Below are positions 61,213 through 64,000 of a stretch of 64,000 bases of DNA, piece after piece; the stretch's first letter is position 1, and each line of letters opens with the position of its first letter. Both the position numbers and the translations under genes were made by a program. The notes beneath the pieces were generated by a model. It was not told the origin of the DNA, ran no database searches, and was given only the letters and a program-made list of their open reading frames with translations. Location of the stretch: positions 4,464,001-4,528,000 of the forward strand of contig NZ_SHKW01000001.1 of NCBI RefSeq assembly GCF_004217555.1, given 5' to 3'. This DNA is from Edaphobacter modestus (GTDB taxonomy: Bacteria > Acidobacteriota > Terriglobia > Terriglobales > Acidobacteriaceae).

Positions 61213-62802
61213 CTAAATGGCGGTTGAATTCGGAGCCAGACCGCGGGTAAAGCGATCGAGGAGATAGTTGATTGGGGCGGCGACCGGCGGCGGACACGCG
61301 TCCGAAATTACTTTGAACCGATCACGATCTTCCGGCTCGAGAATTTTGAAGATATAACCCAGCAGGATGAAGACGCCGGTTGCGATGGCGCAACCAGCCA
61401 GGAGGGCAGGAAGAGCCGCCAGTTTAGAAGTTACGAGGTAAGCAGAACAGGCTGCAAAGGCACTAATTGCACTGATCTTGAATATGAATCCCCAGGGAAG
61501 CCGGATGTCGTAGCGTCGAATCCCGATTGCCCACATGAGAACCACGGCAGTAAATTGTGCGGCACCGCTTCCAAGGCAGGCTCCAAGTGCGCCGTAAGAA
61601 GGAATCAGAAGCCACGCAACGGCGATATCGATGAACGAGGCGATGACGGTCGTGACAATGAAGTACTTCTGCTCATCTACGCTCTCAAACAGGCTCTGAA
61701 TAGGACCGGAAAATGCCTTGGGAAGGCAGAGCAGCGGCGCAACAGTTGCGACGACCAGTGCTCCTACATATTGTTTGCCATAGAGTACGAGGACAACCGG
61801 CGCTGCTAGCGGAACCGCGATGATATGGATGGGAAGTGAGATCAATGCGATGTAGCGAGCTGAGGCGGCTGTCATCGAGGGAAGCCTGGAACGGTCCCGG
61901 CCATACTGCGCATACATGCTTGCACCGCTGGCGGCGGCGAAGATGGAAGGGAAGATGAGAAGACGCTCTGCAAGACTGAAGGCGACGGAGTAGAAGGAGA
62001 GTTGGCGAATATCAGGAGTGAGGTGCTTCAGGAGGAAGAGCTCAGAGCGATCCCATACGACCAACGTAAGCAGCATTCCCATTACGCTCTGGGAAGCAAA
62101 ACTCATCATGCGGGCTCGCAGATCTGCGGGGGGATGAGCATGCCCACTTTTCCAGGTGAGGATGCGCCGCATGGTGGGCACGAGCCGCACAAGGCAATCG
62201 ACCCATTTCATCGCAAACATTGCGAAGGCGATCCCGTTGACTCCCCAATCCAGTACGACTGCCAGCAAGGTGAGGATAAAGTATGTGGCGGTCGATGCGA
62301 GTGAGCCAGGCAGATTGGCTGAGAGGGTTTCGGAGGCGACATTGGCTTGCGCAGAGATAAAGTTGCTCATCGCCGGAAGCATGCCAAGGACCAGTAGAAG
62401 CGCGGCGATACGATATTCGGCGGGAGCGTTGTAGAAGACCCAGATGACGGCTCCGAATGTAGCGACGGCAGCGAGAAGGGTCTGAATCAGCAGAGTACGG
62501 AAGTAGATAAAACGCGCGGTCGTATAGTCGCCGCCGCCGAGATATTCGGCCATGTATTTACGGGTTGTAATGGGGATCCCGACCGAGCCGAGCTGGCTGA
62601 CAATGCCAGTCAACCACGTGACGTAGATGATGTATCCCATCTTCGTCGGCCCGAGAGTCCGGGCGATGGCGATCGAGGTAATCAGCGACGTCGCAAAGCC
62701 GATAAGATTTTCCAGCCCATACCAGGCTGTGTTGCGAGCAATGGTTTTGCTATTCACACGTTTCCCTAAAAGTAGATTGAGCCGGACCTGAGCGATGGCC
62801 AC
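61213..62802 (-). CDS. polysaccharide flippase (Wzx/MOP superfamily)
   Basis: The 529-residue inner-membrane protein has about 14 predicted helices, typical of the Wzx/MOP (polysaccharide transporter) family: AWYGLENLIGFATSLITSIA at the start, SVGIPITTRKYMAEYLGGGD, and a long series of hydrophobic segments. It would move lipid-linked oligosaccharide across the inner membrane for exopolysaccharide or O-antigen assembly. The downstream and upstream TPR proteins and the PEP-CTERM gene suggest an exopolysaccharide locus continuing past the window. The TPR gene ends 27 bases before its start, so the two are likely one operon. Confidence 0.85.
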   Translation of the reverse strand: MAIAQVRLNLLLGKRVNSKTIARNTAWYGLENLIGFATSLITSIAIARTLGPTKMGYIIYVTWLTGIVSQLGSVGIPITTRKYMAEYLGGGDYTTARFIYFRTLLIQTLLAAVATFGAVIWVFYNAPAEYRIAALLLVLGMLPAMSNFISAQANVASETLSANLPGSLASTATYFILTLLAVVLDWGVNGIAFAMFAMKWVDCLVRLVPTMRRILTWKSGHAHPPADLRARMMSFASQSVMGMLLTLVVWDRSELFLLKHLTPDIRQLSFYSVAFSLAERLLIFPSIFAAASGASMYAQYGRDRSRLPSMTAASARYIALISLPIHIIAVPLAAPVVLVLYGKQYVGALVVATVAPLLCLPKAFSGPIQSLFESVDEQKYFIVTTVIASFIDIAVAWLLIPSYGALGACLGSGAAQFTAVVLMWAIGIRRYDIRLPWGFIFKISAISAFAACSAYLVTSKLAALPALLAGCAIATGVFILLGYIFKILEPEDRDRFKVISDACPPPVAAPINYLLDRFTRGLAPNSTAI

Positions 62803-62829
62803 AGGTCCGGCAGCGAACGGAAACGAGGA

Positions 62830-64000
62830 TCAGCTGAGCTGGCCCAGCGCCTTCTCGGCGTCCTTCGCAGTTTGGCTGTTCGGAGCGAGACTGACGGCCT
62901 TCTTCAGATGCTGCGTGGCGTCGGATGTCTTTGCGAGTTTGCTGTAAGTCAATCCGAGGTGATAGTGGAAGGCGGCATCGTTCGGACTGGACTTCACGGC
63001 ATCTTCCAGAAGATCCCGCGCCGAGGTGTAATTTCCCTTATGGTAATAAGCCCAGGCGAGAGTATCAGCCGTGCTGGGTGAGTTTGGCATGGCGCGGCGG
63101 GCGACCTGCGCGAGGGACAGCGCCACGTCGATATTCTGGCCTGTCTCGATCATCAGATAAGACAGGTTGTTGGCTGCGACCGGCTGGTCCGGCTGAATCT
63201 GAAGTGCCTTCTTGTACGAAGCGACAGCCTGATCACGGCTGCCCTGCGCTTCCTGAAGGGTGCCGAGAACGGTAAAGCCCTGAGCATCGCTGGGATGGTC
63301 GGTTGTCCATTGCTGCCACTTCGCGACTGCTTTTCCGGGATCGCCGCTGGTAATGACGGCGCGGGTGTAGACGACTGCCGCAACCGGATCGTTAGGATTC
63401 ATCTGCATGGCCTTTTCGGCCGAGGCGAGGGCGCCTGCCGTATCTCCGGTACCGCCCTGCAGCTGTGCGAGCAGACTGTACATGTCTCCATTTTGCGGTG
63501 CTTTCGCAATCTGCTCCTGGACCCTGCTGATAGCCTTGGCGCCCTGCTTTTCCACCACATACGTAGCGGCGAGCAGTCGCAGCGCGCGCGAAGAGCTGGG
63601 ATTGTGAGAGAGCGACTGCTCGAGTAGTTTGCGCGCTTCACTCATATTCTTCTGGGCGAGGCGCAGTTGTGCCAACTCAAGATAGCCTGTCGCGTTATCT
63701 GGGTCCAGTTTGATGGCCTCTTTGAAGTCGGCCTCGGCCTTGTCGTTAAGAGACTGGCTGCCTTCTGCCATGCCGCGCCATATATAGCCGTTGGCAGACT
63801 GCGGAGTGGAGGCGATCGTCGCATCACCCAGTTGCGCGAGAGTCGTGAAGTCGCGCCGGTCGATGGAAATCTGGGCCAGCCCTTGCTGTGCGTCATTGTT
63901 TCGAGGATTGATGCGGACGGCGTCGCGGAATGCCTGCTGGGCAGCAGGAACGTCGCCCTTGGCCACAGCGGCTCGACCCAGCCAGATCTTTACCTGCAGG
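62830..64000 (-). CDS. TPR-repeat protein, C-terminal part (runs off the window)
   Basis: The reading frame is open to the window edge, so the start lies beyond 64000. The visible 389 residues are a chain of about ten TPRs (for example AQQAFRDAVRINPRNNDAQQ, AEADFKEAIKLDPDNATG, AVASYKKALQIQPDQPVAA), with no catalytic motif. Long TPR proteins of this type accompany exosortase/PEP-CTERM exopolysaccharide clusters (PrsT-like) and may scaffold polymer export. It is upstream of, and probably co-transcribed with, the flippase gene. Confidence 0.8.
   Translation of the reverse strand, partial: LQVKIWLGRAAVAKGDVPAAQQAFRDAVRINPRNNDAQQGLAQISIDRRDFTTLAQLGDATIASTPQSANGYIWRGMAEGSQSLNDKAEADFKEAIKLDPDNATGYLELAQLRLAQKNMSEARKLLEQSLSHNPSSSRALRLLAATYVVEKQGAKAISRVQEQIAKAPQNGDMYSLLAQLQGGTGDTAGALASAEKAMQMNPNDPVAAVVYTRAVITSGDPGKAVAKWQQWTTDHPSDAQGFTVLGTLQEAQGSRDQAVASYKKALQIQPDQPVAANNLSYLMIETGQNIDVALSLAQVARRAMPNSPSTADTLAWAYYHKGNYTSARDLLEDAVKSSPNDAAFHYHLGLTYSKLAKTSDATQHLKKAVSLAPNSQTAKDAEKALGQLS

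Noticed and set aside
1..64000. CRISPR array, rRNA genes or an origin of replication
   Set aside because: I saw no regularly spaced identical repeats, no rRNA-like sequence, and no DnaA-box cluster.

Overview
The window looks like an acidobacterial chromosome, most likely Terriglobia (Granulicella/Edaphobacter/Terriglobus type). This is inferred from the large OAR-like TonB receptor with a carboxypeptidase-regulatory N-terminus, a PEP-CTERM protein, an imuA plus remains of imuB and dnaE2, and many sugar-oxidising SDR, SMP-30, PQQ and Gfo/Idh enzymes. No species can be named from the sequence alone.

Positions 1-22 kb form an accessory, decaying region ending at a tRNA-Ser(UGA). It holds the end of a subtilisin-like protease, a mobile module (DUF2924, large serine recombinase, ParB-methyltransferase fusion, DUF5681) and a ruined DNA-repair locus. 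In that locus a udgX fragment and an apparently complete imuA are followed by an imuB start joined directly to a dnaE2 end. Then come several genes broken by in-frame stops or frameshifts, including a proteasome-fold (Ntn) hydrolase. An Rhs protein with a periplasmic partner follows, and then a compact FRG / beta-family / sce7726 (nuclease-like) group that looks like a defence module. A broken alpA-type excisionase gene lies directly beside the tRNA-Ser, which points to an old integration hotspot.

Positions 23-54 kb form a sugar and sugar-acid catabolic island. A YjhG/YagF xylonate dehydratase, an FAH-fold enzyme and an alpha-ketoglutarate semialdehyde dehydrogenase would convert a pentonate to 2-oxoglutarate by Weimberg-type chemistry. 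An MFS transporter, a periplasmic PQQ dehydrogenase, two SMP-30 lactonases, several SDRs, a mannonate-dehydratase-like enolase, a GH3 glycosidase, a DUF1080/FG-GAP protein and a transketolase surround them. A TPR cytochrome with seven CXXCH motifs is probably an electron-transfer partner. At least seven intergenic regions in this island carry the same palindrome, TTGC-N7-GCAA, often with further half-sites phased so that palindrome centres fall 21 bp apart. An IclR-family regulator sits inside the island, so this appears to be one regulon.

Positions 54-64 kb hold the TonB receptor, a type III polyketide synthase, two TPR proteins (one running off the window), a PEP-CTERM exported protein and a polysaccharide flippase. 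These suggest envelope and exopolysaccharide functions.
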